DNA of 64,000 nucleotides from Isoptericola sp. AK164 (GCF_029643425.1 NZ_CP119106.1:930001-994000), one strand, 5' to 3'. Counted from the stretch's first letter, positions 42,300 to 51,712 are shown. Notes: a model not told the origin generated them from the letters alone. A program made the numbers and translations.

Positions 42300-45047
42300 A
42301 TGGCAACACGCAGCGAGATCAAGAAGGCGGCCGTCGCGCGCGTCCGGGAGGAGCGCGCGGTGCGCCGGGCCCGCCGGGCCGAGCTCAAGGCCATGCCGGC
42401 CGCCGAGCGCCGGGCGGCCCGAGCCGCCGACACGGCCGCCGCGCGCGAGGCGAAGAAGGCCGCGAAGGCCGGACGCGCCGAGGCCCGGGCCGACATGAAC
42501 CGCGCCGAGCGGCGCCGGGCCAAGCGCCACGAGCGTGTCTACCGCAAGGTCAAGCACCGTCCGCGCCGTGCCGTCGGCTGGGGCGTCGTCGCCGTCGCCG
42601 TGGTCGGGGTCGGAGCGCTGGCCGCGCCGTACGCGACCGGCCTCGCCCGCGTCGCCTCGCTCGAGTTCACCGACACCACCGCCGAGGCGGTCGCGGCGCG
42701 TGAGGCCGCGGTCGGCGTCGCGGAGGCCGTCTCCGACGAGGGCATGGTCCTGCTGAAGAACGACGGCGACGCGCTGCCGCTCGACGGCGGCGTCAACGTC
42801 TTCTCGTTCGCCTCCTTCAACCTCCGCCTCGGGGGCGGCGGCTCCGGCGGCTCGAACACCGCCGGCGCGCCCACGCTCTACGAGGCGCTCGAGGCGCAGG
42901 GGGCCGAGTACAACACCGAGCTCTACGCCGCCATGGAGGAGGCAGGAGCCGAGCACACCGACGGCTCGGGCAACGCCTTCGTGCAGATCGCCCAGGGCGT
43001 GCTCGGCGGCGACGACGACGAGCCCGCGCCCGACTACCTCACCGACGACGTCCTGGCCCAGGCGCAGGAGTTCTCCGACACGGCGATCGTCGTGGTCGGC
43101 AACGACGGCTCGGAGGGCTCCGACTTCACCGCCGAGCAGCTCCGGCTCACCGACGCGCAGCGCGACCTGCTCGACAAGGTGACGTCCGTGCAGGACGACG
43201 TGATCGTCGTCGTGAACTCCGGCAACCAGATGGAGCTCGGCTTCCTCGACGAGTACCCGGAGATCACCGCCGCCGTGTGGATGGGCACACCCGGCCCGCA
43301 GGGTGCGACGTCGCTCGCCAAGGTGCTGACCGGCGCGGTGAACCCGTCCGGCCACCTCACCGACACCTACGCCTACGACGTCTCCTCGGCGCCCGCCACC
43401 GAGAACTTCGGCGACTACACGTACACTGACGTCTCGCGCGGCTTCCTCGACTACGAGGAGGGCATCTACGTCGGCTACCGCTACTACGAGACGCGGTACC
43501 TCGACGACGAGGAGGGATACGCGGCGGCGGTGCAGTACCCGTTCGGGTACGGCCTGAGCTACACCGACTTCGCGTGGGACGTCGCCGAGCCGGTCGTCAC
43601 CGAGGACACCGTGACCGTGGACGTCACCGTCACCAACACCGGTGACGTCGCGGGCAAGGACGTGGTGCAGGTCTACTTCTCCGCGCCGTACACCCCCGGC
43701 GGCATCGAGAAGTCCGCGATCGAGCTCGCGGGCTACGCCAAGACCTCGGAGCTCGAGCCCGGTGCCTCGGAGATCGTGACGGTCGACTTCGCCGTGCGCG
43801 ACATGGCGTCGTGGGACACCGCCGCGGGCGGCGCCTACGTGCTGGAGGCCGGCGACTACGAGATCTCGGCGCGCACCGACGTGCACACGCCGGTCGCCTC
43901 CGTCACCACCGAGGTGGCCGAGGACGTCGTGTACGCCGAGGACGCCGACACCGGCACGGCGTACGAGAACCGCTTCGCCGACGTGGAGGGGGACCTCGCC
44001 TCGCTCTCCCGCGACGACTGGGAGGGCACCTACCCCGTCGCCCCGGACGGCACCGAGACGGTCTCGGACCAGGAGCTCGCGCTCATGGACCCGCAGATCG
44101 ACCCGGTCGAGGGCGACGTGCCGACCTCCGGCGCGGACAACGGCCTGGTGCTCGCAGACATGGTGGGGCTCGAGCACGACGACCCCGCGTGGGACGCGTT
44201 CCTCGACCAGCTCACGCTGGAGGAGCAGATCGACCTGTTCTCGTACGGTGCGTACCAGTCGGTCGCGATCGAGCGCCTGGGCGTCCCGTCGATCACGATG
44301 CTGGACAGCCCGGCCGGCCTCAACTCGCTCTTCTCGCCGCTCGAGGCGGCGGCCTACCCGACCGAGGTGGTCGTGGCGTCGACCTGGAACGACGAGATGG
44401 CCTACGCGCTGGGCGAGTCGGTGGGCACCGAGGCGAACGCCTACGGCATCGACGTCTGGTACTCGCCCGGCATGAACCTGCACCGCACGGCGATGGGCGG
44501 GCGCGGCTTCGAGTACTTCTCGGAGGACCCGCTGCTGACGGGGAAGATGGCCGCGGCGATGGTCTCGGGCTCGCAGGACCGGGGCGTGCTCACCACGATC
44601 AAGCACTTCGTCCTCAACGACCAGGAGGTCAACGCGCGCTCGGGCATCAACGTGTCCGTCTCGGAGCAGGCCCTGCGCGAGCTGTACCTGCAGCCCTTCG
44701 AGATCGCCGTCAAGGACGCCGACCCGGCGGGTGCCATGAGCTCGTTCATCAACCTGGGCGGCCGCTGGGCCGGCGGCCACGAGGGCCTGCTGCAGGAGGT
44801 GCTGCGCGGCGAGTGGGGCTTCGACGGCTTCGTCTCGACCGACGCCGTGCTGGGCGCCTGGATGGACCCGGAGCTCGCGGCGCGCTCCGGCAACGACTGG
44901 ATGCTCGCCGTGTTCCCGGACGCGACCGTCGAGGCGCTCACCGAGGCGGTGGAGGCCGACCCCGTCGGCGTCGGCCAGGCTCTGCGCGAGCGCGTGCACA
45001 CGATCCTGCACACCGTGGCGCGGTCGACCGCGATGACGTCGTCCTGA
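42300..45047 (+). CDS. membrane-anchored GH3 enzyme with permuted domain order
   Basis: 915 residues. Residues 1-90 are a Lys/Arg/Glu/Ala-rich cytosolic helical arm, followed by one membrane helix (about 91-113). The remainder faces outward. The GH3 domains are in reverse order: alpha/beta sandwich (about 130-400), FN3-like domain (about 420-540), then the TIM barrel (about 600-900) with FEYFSEDPLLTG, KHFVLNDQE and nucleophile D848 in GFVSTDAVLG. Sandwich-first order is known for GH3 enzymes such as that of Ruminococcus albus. The outside location complements the cytosolic GH3 upstream. Substrate unknown. Confidence 0.9.
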   Translation: MATRSEIKKAAVARVREERAVRRARRAELKAMPAAERRAARAADTAAAREAKKAAKAGRAEARADMNRAERRRAKRHERVYRKVKHRPRRAVGWGVVAVAVVGVGALAAPYATGLARVASLEFTDTTAEAVAAREAAVGVAEAVSDEGMVLLKNDGDALPLDGGVNVFSFASFNLRLGGGGSGGSNTAGAPTLYEALEAQGAEYNTELYAAMEEAGAEHTDGSGNAFVQIAQGVLGGDDDEPAPDYLTDDVLAQAQEFSDTAIVVVGNDGSEGSDFTAEQLRLTDAQRDLLDKVTSVQDDVIVVVNSGNQMELGFLDEYPEITAAVWMGTPGPQGATSLAKVLTGAVNPSGHLTDTYAYDVSSAPATENFGDYTYTDVSRGFLDYEEGIYVGYRYYETRYLDDEEGYAAAVQYPFGYGLSYTDFAWDVAEPVVTEDTVTVDVTVTNTGDVAGKDVVQVYFSAPYTPGGIEKSAIELAGYAKTSELEPGASEIVTVDFAVRDMASWDTAAGGAYVLEAGDYEISARTDVHTPVASVTTEVAEDVVYAEDADTGTAYENRFADVEGDLASLSRDDWEGTYPVAPDGTETVSDQELALMDPQIDPVEGDVPTSGADNGLVLADMVGLEHDDPAWDAFLDQLTLEEQIDLFSYGAYQSVAIERLGVPSITMLDSPAGLNSLFSPLEAAAYPTEVVVASTWNDEMAYALGESVGTEANAYGIDVWYSPGMNLHRTAMGGRGFEYFSEDPLLTGKMAAAMVSGSQDRGVLTTIKHFVLNDQEVNARSGINVSVSEQALRELYLQPFEIAVKDADPAGAMSSFINLGGRWAGGHEGLLQEVLRGEWGFDGFVSTDAVLGAWMDPELAARSGNDWMLAVFPDATVEALTEAVEADPVGVGQALRERVHTILHTVARSTAMTSS

Positions 45048-45053
45048 CAGGGC

Positions 45054-45087
45054 TCCGGGGGCCGGCCGCGCACGGCCGGCCCCCGGA
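45054..45087 (+). terminator. terminator after the GH3 pair
   Basis: A 15-bp perfect stem (45054-45068 with 45073-45087) with a CGCA loop, 7 bp past the GH3 stop. No T-run. Confidence 0.75.
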
Positions 45088-45132
45088 CCCACGCTTCCTG
45101 CTCTCCTCAACCACCGCTGACGGAGGTCGACG

Positions 45133-46824
45133 ATGACTGCCCGACCCGCTGCCGTGCCCGAGCGTGCAGCGACCCGTCCCCGCCGAGCGCTGGTGCTCGG
45201 CCTCGTCGGGACGACGCTCTTCCTGCTGCTGGCCCTGACGATGTACCTCGCCGGTGACACCCCGCCCACGCAGGCCCTCGACGACGCCTGGCGCCGGGCG
45301 GTGGGCGCCTCGACCGTGTCCGCGGTCGACGGGCCGCTGCCCATGCTCTTCCAGCACCTCGGCGCGGGCGTGGGCGCGGTCGTGCTCCTGCTGGTGTGGC
45401 CGGCTCTGCTGTTGCTGGTCCGCCGCTGGCGCACCGCCCTGTTCTGGTGGGCGGCGATCGTCGGGTCGGCGGTCGTGGCCTCCCAGCTCGTCAAGCACAC
45501 GGTCAACAGGGAGCGCCCCGTCGCGGACGAGGCGCTCGGGCTCGTCGGTCCCTTGTTCCCGACCGACCACGGGTCCTTCCCCTCGGGTCACTCGGTGACG
45601 ATGGGCGCGTTCGTCGTCGCCGTCGCCGCCCTGCTGCCCGTGGCCGCGCGCCGGTGGTGGTGGGTCGTGGGTGTCCTGCTCGCGGCCGGCATGGTGTGGC
45701 AGCGCACGCTCATCAACGCGCACTGGCTCAGCGACGCACTGGCCGGGATCGTGGCGGGTGCCTCGGTGGTCGCGATCCTGTGGTGGGCGTTCGCTCCCTG
45801 GCTCGCGGTGGACCGGGGACGGCCGCTGCTCCCCGAGAGATCACGTCTCGGCCGTGCCCTGACCGTCGTCGTCGCCGTGCTCGTCGCCGTCCTGCTCCTC
45901 CTCGGCGGGGCGGGCCTCTACCTCGCCGACGCCCCGACCCCGGTCGAGCCCGACCTCGCCGCGGACGTCTCGACAGGCTCCCTCGAGGTCGACGGCCGCG
46001 AACGCACCTACACCGCCGTGGTCCCCGAGACCCTCGAGGCCGGGGCGCCGCTCGTGGTCGTCCTGCACGGGTCCCGCGCCGACGGCGACGGCATGCGTGC
46101 CGTCACCGGGTACCGGCTGGACGAGCTCGCCGCCGAGGAGGGGTTCGTGGTGGTGTACCCCGACGGCTACGAGCAGACCTGGCACGGCTGCCGTACGTCG
46201 ACGCCCTACCCGGCCCGCCTGGACGGCGTCGACGACGTCGCGTTCCTCGAGGCCCTGGTCGACGACGTCGCGGCCACCTACGCGCTCGACACGTCGCGCA
46301 CGTTCGGCGTCGGCTACTCCAACGGGGCACACATGCTCTTCCGGATGGCGGCCGAGTCGCCGGGCACGTTCGCGGGGATCGAGGCCAACGCGGCGAACCT
46401 GCCCGTCGCGGACGACTGGGGGTGCGCGCCGATCGAGGAGCCCGTCCCGACCGTTCTGGTCGAGGGGACGGGCGACCCGGTCAACCCGTACGACGGAGGA
46501 CCTGCCGGCATGCTCGGCCAGGATCTCGGATCCGTCCGGTCCGCCCCGGACACCGCCGCGGCGCTCGCGGCCGTCAACGGGGTGGAGGACCAGCGCGAGG
46601 AGACCCTCGTCGGCGGCGAGCCGGGCCGGGACGGTGCCGTCACGCTGACCGCCTACGGTGCGGGGACCGAGGTGCCGGTGCTGCTCTACACCGTCGAGGG
46701 CGGCGGCCACGGTGTGCCCAACCCGGTCACCGTGCTGCCACGGATGATGGGCGGCGGGACCGAGCACCTCGATGCGCCGCTCGTCGCCTGGGAGCTGTTC
46801 GCGACGCTGCCTGCCTCGTCGTAG
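45133..46824 (+). CDS. PAP2 phosphatase fused to a PHB-depolymerase-like esterase
   Basis: 563 residues. The N-terminal half (about 1-230) is a six-helix PAP2 lipid phosphatase with KHTVNRERP, PSGHS and RTLINAHWLSD, the three phosphatase motifs. A further helix (about 237-260) leads to an extracytoplasmic alpha/beta hydrolase (about 275-563) of the LpqC/PHB-depolymerase type: VVVLHGSRADG, nucleophile S396 in VGYSNGAHM and GGGHGVPNP for the catalytic His. No stop or frame shift separates the parts. ATG with GGAGG 6 nt upstream. May act on lipid-linked or ester-bearing envelope compounds. Confidence 0.88.
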   Translation: MTARPAAVPERAATRPRRALVLGLVGTTLFLLLALTMYLAGDTPPTQALDDAWRRAVGASTVSAVDGPLPMLFQHLGAGVGAVVLLLVWPALLLLVRRWRTALFWWAAIVGSAVVASQLVKHTVNRERPVADEALGLVGPLFPTDHGSFPSGHSVTMGAFVVAVAALLPVAARRWWWVVGVLLAAGMVWQRTLINAHWLSDALAGIVAGASVVAILWWAFAPWLAVDRGRPLLPERSRLGRALTVVVAVLVAVLLLLGGAGLYLADAPTPVEPDLAADVSTGSLEVDGRERTYTAVVPETLEAGAPLVVVLHGSRADGDGMRAVTGYRLDELAAEEGFVVVYPDGYEQTWHGCRTSTPYPARLDGVDDVAFLEALVDDVAATYALDTSRTFGVGYSNGAHMLFRMAAESPGTFAGIEANAANLPVADDWGCAPIEEPVPTVLVEGTGDPVNPYDGGPAGMLGQDLGSVRSAPDTAAALAAVNGVEDQREETLVGGEPGRDGAVTLTAYGAGTEVPVLLYTVEGGGHGVPNPVTVLPRMMGGGTEHLDAPLVAWELFATLPASS

Positions 46825-46868
46825 GACGGCACGCCGCACGCCGGTCTCCCGAGGTGCGGCGCGCCGTC
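46825..46868 (+). terminator. terminator after the PAP2-esterase gene
   Basis: Arms 46825-46839 and 46854-46868 pair at 14 of 15 positions, starting right after the stop codon. Confidence 0.7.
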
Positions 46869-46940
46869 GTGCGTCCGACGATGGGCGTGACGTGGTGGAG
46901 CCGCCGCCCGGCCGCGTCGCCCCGACCGGAGGAGGGAACG

Positions 46941-47210
46941 ATGCCCGAGCGAGACCCGGGCCCCAGCGTCAAGGACGAGGAGCTGTACGAGAAGCTCCGC
47001 GACGAGGGCAACAGCAAGGAGAAGGCCGCCCGCATCGCCAACGCGGCGGCGAACCGCGGTCGCAGCGACGTCGGCCGCGAGGGCGGCGAGGCCCCGGCCT
47101 ACGAGGACTGGACCGTCGACGAGCTGCGCGAGCGCGCGGCCGAGCTCGACGTCGAGGGGCGCTCCACGATGCGCAAGGACGAGCTGATCGACGCCCTGCG
47201 CTCGCACTGA
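46941..47210 (+). CDS. small protein with Rho N-terminal-like (SAP-type) domain
   Basis: 89 residues: a DUF7218-type N-terminal segment (KDEELYEKLRDEGNSKEKAA) and a C-terminal Rho_N/SAP-like helix-extended-helix (YEDWTVDELRERAAELDVEG, then MRKDELIDAL). Common in Actinobacteria as a stand-alone protein; nucleic acid binding is plausible but unproven. ATG with GGAGGAGGG 5 nt upstream. Confidence 0.82.
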   Translation: MPERDPGPSVKDEELYEKLRDEGNSKEKAARIANAAANRGRSDVGREGGEAPAYEDWTVDELRERAAELDVEGRSTMRKDELIDALRSH

Positions 47211-47307
47211 GCGACGTGGCGTCCGCCGCCCCTGGCGTGCCCGCGCCGCGAGGCGCACCATGGAAGGACAGGTTCCGGAGCTCGACGGCGAGACGGAGGC
47301 GAGCGGC

Positions 47308-47805
47308 ATGAAGGCGTCGGTGGGGGACAGGATCATCACGGCGTCCGGCGTGGTGGGCGGTGCGGTACGGGACGGGATCGTCGTGGACTGCCCGCACGAC
47401 GACGGCTCGCCGCCCTACCAGGTGCGTTGGTCGGACACGGGCGAGGAGTCGCTGGTCTACCCGGGCCCGGACTCGCTCGTGCAGCACGACGACGGCGACG
47501 CCGCCGAGGACGACGAGGTGCGCACCGCGCGGGCGGTCACGTGGACCATCCAGGTGTCCCTGGTCGAGGCCTCCGGCAGCACGACGGCCGAGGCCGTGCT
47601 CGTCGTCGGCCCCGGGGAGCACTCCGACGTGCCCCTGCGGTCCGTGGGCCACGCCCGCAAGGACCCGCACGACACGGAGATCCCGGTCATCGGCGACGAG
47701 GTGGCGGCGGGCCGGGCGCTGCGCCGGCTGGCCGACGCGCTGCTGGGCCAGGCCGAGGAGGACATCACCGCCTCGACCGGGGTGCCGGCGCACGTGCACG
47801 ACTGA
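47308..47805 (+). CDS. DUF1918-DUF1876 fusion protein
   Basis: 165 residues. Residues 1-60 are a DUF1918 SH3-like barrel (VGDRIITASGVVGGAVRDG, then PPYQVRWSDTGEESLVYPG). Residues 75-165 are a DUF1876 dsRBD-like domain (WTIQVSLVEASGSTTAEAVL to the terminal HVHD). The two are usually separate small proteins in Actinobacteria. Function is unknown. I chose the ATG at 47308 because GGAGG precedes it; an upstream in-frame ATG (47260) lacks an RBS. Confidence 0.85.
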   Translation: MKASVGDRIITASGVVGGAVRDGIVVDCPHDDGSPPYQVRWSDTGEESLVYPGPDSLVQHDDGDAAEDDEVRTARAVTWTIQVSLVEASGSTTAEAVLVVGPGEHSDVPLRSVGHARKDPHDTEIPVIGDEVAAGRALRRLADALLGQAEEDITASTGVPAHVHD

Positions 47806-47919
47806 GCGGGGTGACCGGACGCACAGCGCCGGGCGGTTCCCGGTGCGGTGCGCCGCGCATAGGCTCGTGCCGGTCATCGACGGCGATCGGCGCCGTCGCC
47901 CCATCTCTGGAGGAACCTC

Positions 47920-48789
47920 GTGCGAGCTCGTCCCGCATCCGTCGCCGTGCTGGCCCCCGTCGTCCTGCTCGGGCTGGCCGCCTGTTCGACGGACGACGCC
48001 CCGGACGCCGAGGAGGCCGGCGCGACCTCGGCCGAGGCCACGGCCGACGCCTGCGCCGCCGGCGAGCTGCCCACCCTGACCGACGGCACCCTGACCGTCG
48101 GCGCGGGCGAGCCGTTCGAGCCGTGGTACGTCGGTGAGCCCACCAGCGGGGAAGGTTTCGAGTCCGCCCTGGTCTACGCGGTCGCCGACGAGCTCGGCTA
48201 CGGCGAGGACGACGTGGTGTGGGAGACGGTGACGTTCGAGCAGATCATCTCCCCGGCGATCAAGCCCTTCGACCTGGCCGCCTACCAGACCACCATCACC
48301 GAGGAGCGCGCCGAGGCCGTCGACTTCTCCAGCCCGTACCTGACCAGCCACCAGGGCGTCATCGTGGCCGACGACGGCGAGTACGCCGACGCGTCGAGCC
48401 TGGCGGACCTGGAGGGCGCCCGCATCGGCGTGACCGCCGCCCAGACCTCCCTCGACGCCGCCGAGGCCGCCTGGGGCGACGTGGTGGAGATCACCCCGTT
48501 CAGCGCCGCGGGCGACGGGATGACCGCACTGACCTCCGGCACCGTCGACGCGATGGTCATGGACGTCGACCAGGGCGTGGCCGCCTCGACCGTGTACTTC
48601 CCGGACACGCAGGTCGTGGGCACGCTGCCCGACGTCGGCGAGCCGGAGCAGCTCGGGCTCGTGCTGGACAAGGACTCGGCGCTGACCGGGTGCGTCTCGC
48701 AGGCCGTCGACGCCCTCGAGGCGGACGGCACCCTGGACGAGCTGCGCACCGAGTGGCTGAAGTCGGACGACATCCCCGAGCTGTCCTGA
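47920..48789 (+). CDS. polar amino acid ABC transporter, substrate-binding lipoprotein
   Basis: 289 residues with lipobox LLGLAAC, an acidic linker and an SBP_bac_3 domain (about 50-285). TLTVGAGEPFEPWYV starts the first lobe; PFDLAAYQTTITEERAEAVDFS is the family signature. GTG with GGAGGAAC 4 nt upstream. First gene of a three-gene import operon with a permease (14 bp gap) and an ATPase. TAGGCT at 47860-47865 is a possible -10. The amino acid carried cannot be named. Confidence 0.92.
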   Translation: MRARPASVAVLAPVVLLGLAACSTDDAPDAEEAGATSAEATADACAAGELPTLTDGTLTVGAGEPFEPWYVGEPTSGEGFESALVYAVADELGYGEDDVVWETVTFEQIISPAIKPFDLAAYQTTITEERAEAVDFSSPYLTSHQGVIVADDGEYADASSLADLEGARIGVTAAQTSLDAAEAAWGDVVEITPFSAAGDGMTALTSGTVDAMVMDVDQGVAASTVYFPDTQVVGTLPDVGEPEQLGLVLDKDSALTGCVSQAVDALEADGTLDELRTEWLKSDDIPELS

Positions 48790-48802
48790 CCGCGCGGCGG
48801 GC

Positions 48803-49684
48803 ATGAGCGGCGCGAACCAGGGCCGACCGCCGTCGGCGCGGGCCCGGGCCCGGCAGGACTACCGCCGGGCCCAGCACCGCCGTGCCCTGCTCGTGGCCGC
48901 GGTGGCGACCGCCGTCGTGCTCGCCGCCGTCGTCGCCGTCGTCACCACGGCCCCCGGCTGGGAGCGGGCCCGGGAGGCGTTCTTCTCCCCGGAGCGGGCC
49001 TGGGAGGTCCTGCCCGAGGTCGCCGAGGGGCTCTGGCTGAACCTGCGCGTGTGGGTCGTGGCCTCCGTCGTCGGACTGACCGTCGGGCTGCTCCTCGCCG
49101 TCGTGCGCACCTCGCGGCTGCCCGCGCTGTTCCCCGTGCGGGTGCTGACGGTGCTCTACGTCGACGTCTTCCGCGGCGTGCCGGTGCTGCTGGTGCTGCT
49201 GCTGGTCGGGTTCGGGCTGCCGGCCCTGCGGCTGGAGTGGCTGCCGGTCAGCGCGGCGTTCCTCGGGGGCCTGGCCATCGTGCTCACCTACACCGCCTAC
49301 CTCGCCGAGATCTTCCGCTCCGGGATCGAGGCGTTGCACCCCTCGCAGGTGGCCGCCGCCCGGTCGCTGGGCCTGACCCGCGGCCAGACGGTGCGCCGGG
49401 TCGTGCTGCCGCAGGCGGTCCGGAACGTCTCGGCGCCCGTGGCGAGCATGCTGGTCTCCCTGCAGAAGGACTCCGGGCTGATCTCGATCCTCGGCGCCGT
49501 GGACGCGATCCGGGCCGCGCAGATCGCCACCACCGGCGACTACAACTTCACGCCGTACGTGGTCGCGGGCGCGCTGTTCCTGCTGGTCTCGATCCCGCTG
49601 ACCCGGCTCGTGGACGCCTGGTCGGCGCGCCAGGGCTGGCGCGGCTCGCTGCGCGGCGTCAGCGGGGCGGGGGTGGTCCGATGA
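48803..49684 (+). CDS. amino acid ABC transporter permease (HisM/GlnP type)
   Basis: 293 residues: one N-terminal helix, a periplasmic segment, then the five-helix permease core (about 75-280). The EAA loop is AARSLGLTRGQTVRRVVLPQAVR, which docks on the ATPase. LNLRVWVVASVVGL and YVDVFRGVPVLL are typical for the polar amino acid class. Overlaps the ATPase start by 4 bp (ATGA). Confidence 0.92.
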   Translation: MSGANQGRPPSARARARQDYRRAQHRRALLVAAVATAVVLAAVVAVVTTAPGWERAREAFFSPERAWEVLPEVAEGLWLNLRVWVVASVVGLTVGLLLAVVRTSRLPALFPVRVLTVLYVDVFRGVPVLLVLLLVGFGLPALRLEWLPVSAAFLGGLAIVLTYTAYLAEIFRSGIEALHPSQVAAARSLGLTRGQTVRRVVLPQAVRNVSAPVASMLVSLQKDSGLISILGAVDAIRAAQIATTGDYNFTPYVVAGALFLLVSIPLTRLVDAWSARQGWRGSLRGVSGAGVVR

Positions 49685-50442
49685 CCGCGGCGCCGCTGCT
49701 CAGCCTGCGCGAGGTGCGCAAGTCCTTCCCCGCCGGTCCGGGCCGACGCGCGGGTCGCCGCGTCGTGCTGGACGGCATCGACCTGGACGTGGCCGAGCAC
49801 CAGTGCGTGGTGCTGGTCGGCTCCTCCGGGTCCGGCAAGTCGACGCTCCTGCGGGTCGTCGACCTGCTCGAGGACGTCGACGACGGCCAGGTGCTCCTCG
49901 ACGGCGTCGACGTCGCCGACCCGTGGGTGGACGCCGACGCCGTGCGGGCCCGGCTCGCGATGGTCTTCCAGCAGTACAACCTGTTCCCGCACCTGACCGT
50001 CCTGGACAACGTCACGCTGGCCCCGCGCCTGGTGCACCGCCGGCCGCGGGCCGACGCCGAGGAGGCGGGCCGGGCGATGCTGGCCCGGGTCGGGCTGGCG
50101 GACAAGGCGGACGGCTACCCGGACCAGCTCTCCGGCGGGGAGCAGCAGCGGGCGGCGATCGCCCGGGCCCTCGTCGGGGGCCCCGAGCTGCTGCTGCTCG
50201 ACGAGGTCACCTCCGCCCTCGACCCCGAGCTGGTCGGCGAGGTGCTGGACCTGCTGCGGGACCTGCGCGCCGAGGGCACCACGATGCTGGTGGCCACCCA
50301 CGAGATGGACTTCGCCCGCCAGGTCGCCGACGAGGTGGTTTTCCTGCACGAGGGGCGCGTGCACGAGCGGGGCACCCCCGCCCAGGTCCTCGACGACCCG
50401 CAGCGCGAGCGCACCCGGGAGTTCCTGCGCCGCCTGCGCTGA
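49681..50442 (+). CDS. amino acid ABC transporter ATPase (GlnQ-like)
   Basis: 253 residues with Walker A GSSGSGKST, Q-loop FQQYNLFPHLTVLDN, signature LSGGEQQRAAIARAL, Walker B LLLLDEVTSALD and H-loop VATHEM. All are intact. Energises uptake through the neighbouring permease. Starts at the ATGA overlap, implying translational coupling. Confidence 0.95.
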   Translation: MTAAPLLSLREVRKSFPAGPGRRAGRRVVLDGIDLDVAEHQCVVLVGSSGSGKSTLLRVVDLLEDVDDGQVLLDGVDVADPWVDADAVRARLAMVFQQYNLFPHLTVLDNVTLAPRLVHRRPRADAEEAGRAMLARVGLADKADGYPDQLSGGEQQRAAIARALVGGPELLLLDEVTSALDPELVGEVLDLLRDLRAEGTTMLVATHEMDFARQVADEVVFLHEGRVHERGTPAQVLDDPQRERTREFLRRLR

Positions 50443-50542
50443 CGACCGCCGGCGCCGAGCCCCACCCGGGCCGGGCGCCGCGAGCGCGTGCGTATCACCC
50501 GCCGCCGCGCGACGCTCTGGGTAGGCGAGGGGAGTGGTGACG

Positions 50543-51712
50543 ATGAAGCGCCTGATCCTGTGCTGCGACGGGACCTGGAACCACGCGGCGAACCAGTACG
50601 TGTCCAACGTCGAGAAGATCGCCCGCGTCCTGGACCGCGGCCCGGTCGCCGACGGTGTCGTCCAGATCGTCGAGTACCTCGGTGGGGTGGGCTCGCAGGG
50701 GTACCTCCTCGACAAGGTCCTCGGGGGCGCGTTCGGCTCGGGGCTGACCCAGAACGTCGTCGAGGGCTACCGGTTCCTGGCGATGAACTACGCGCCCGGC
50801 GACGAGATCGTCGTCCTCGGCTACTCCCGCGGCGCCTACACCGCGCGCAGCGTGGTCGGCATGGTCGGGGCCGTCGGCCTCCTGACCCGCGAGGCGCTCG
50901 CGGCCGGTGCGCTGCACGACGCCGTGCGCCTGTACCGCGAGCCGGCCGACGACGACGCCGCGCGCCTCGCCCGCGAGGAGAAGCGCGCCGCCTTCCGGCG
51001 CGAGCACTCGCACGGCGGCGACGCCGGGACGCCGGTGCGGTTCCTGGGCGTCTTCGACACCGTCGGCACCCTCGGCGTCCCCGGGCTCACGCGGCGCCGC
51101 TACCGGTTCCACGACGTCCGGCTCGGCGACGACGTCGAGGTGGCGCGGCAGGCCCTCGCGGTCGACGAGCGCCGGCTGTCCTACGCGCCGTGCCTGTGGG
51201 AGGTCCCGGCCGACAGCCCGGAGGGCCGCGTCCAGCAGGTCTGGTTCGTCGGCGGCCACGGCGACGTGGGGGGCGGCGGACCGCGGTGCGGGCTGTCCGA
51301 CGCCGCGCTGGAGTGGATGGTGGACGAGCTGCGCAAGGTCGGCGTCGTCGTCGACGACGCGCTGTGGTCGTCGCAGTGCACGCACCAGGAGGAGCTCGTC
51401 CTGGACGTGCGGCCCCGGCTGCTGTTCCGGCTGATCAACCGGGCCAAGCGCCTGCTGCCGGGCAGCGGGAGCGTGGATGGCCGGGAGGTCTTCCGCCACG
51501 GCCTGCGCGTGCTCGCCCGCCGGGACGGCGGGGTGTGGGGCGACGGGGTGTGCGTCGCCGGGCCCGTCGTGCGCTACGTGGAGCGCGACGGGTACGCCGA
51601 GCACGCGCCGAACCTGCAGCGCTGGGTGGACGAGGCCGGCGGTGTGGACCAGGTGCCCGCCGTGCCCGTCGAGGCGTGGCGCGACGACGAGCGGCGGCTG
51701 GTCGTGCGCTGA
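50543..51712 (+). CDS. DUF2235 alpha/beta hydrolase (Tle1-like catalytic domain)
   Basis: 389 residues. Starts LILCCDGTWNHAA, carries the nucleophile elbow VLGYSRGAYTAR (S95) and VWFVGGHGDVGGGG, the DUF2235 hallmarks. The fold is shared with T6SS phospholipase effectors of the Tle1 group, but no secretion locus is present here and free-standing members are common in Actinobacteria. Substrate is unknown. The ATG at 50543 has GGGGAG 8 nt upstream; a GTG at 50534 is in frame. Converges on the UspA gene with 9 bp between stops. Confidence 0.88.
   Translation: MKRLILCCDGTWNHAANQYVSNVEKIARVLDRGPVADGVVQIVEYLGGVGSQGYLLDKVLGGAFGSGLTQNVVEGYRFLAMNYAPGDEIVVLGYSRGAYTARSVVGMVGAVGLLTREALAAGALHDAVRLYREPADDDAARLAREEKRAAFRREHSHGGDAGTPVRFLGVFDTVGTLGVPGLTRRRYRFHDVRLGDDVEVARQALAVDERRLSYAPCLWEVPADSPEGRVQQVWFVGGHGDVGGGGPRCGLSDAALEWMVDELRKVGVVVDDALWSSQCTHQEELVLDVRPRLLFRLINRAKRLLPGSGSVDGREVFRHGLRVLARRDGGVWGDGVCVAGPVVRYVERDGYAEHAPNLQRWVDEAGGVDQVPAVPVEAWRDDERRLVVR

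Noticed and set aside
50543-51712. Type VI secretion effector
   Set aside because: The DUF2235 domain is shared with Tle1, but no VgrG, PAAR or immunity gene is adjacent and Actinobacteria lack T6SS.
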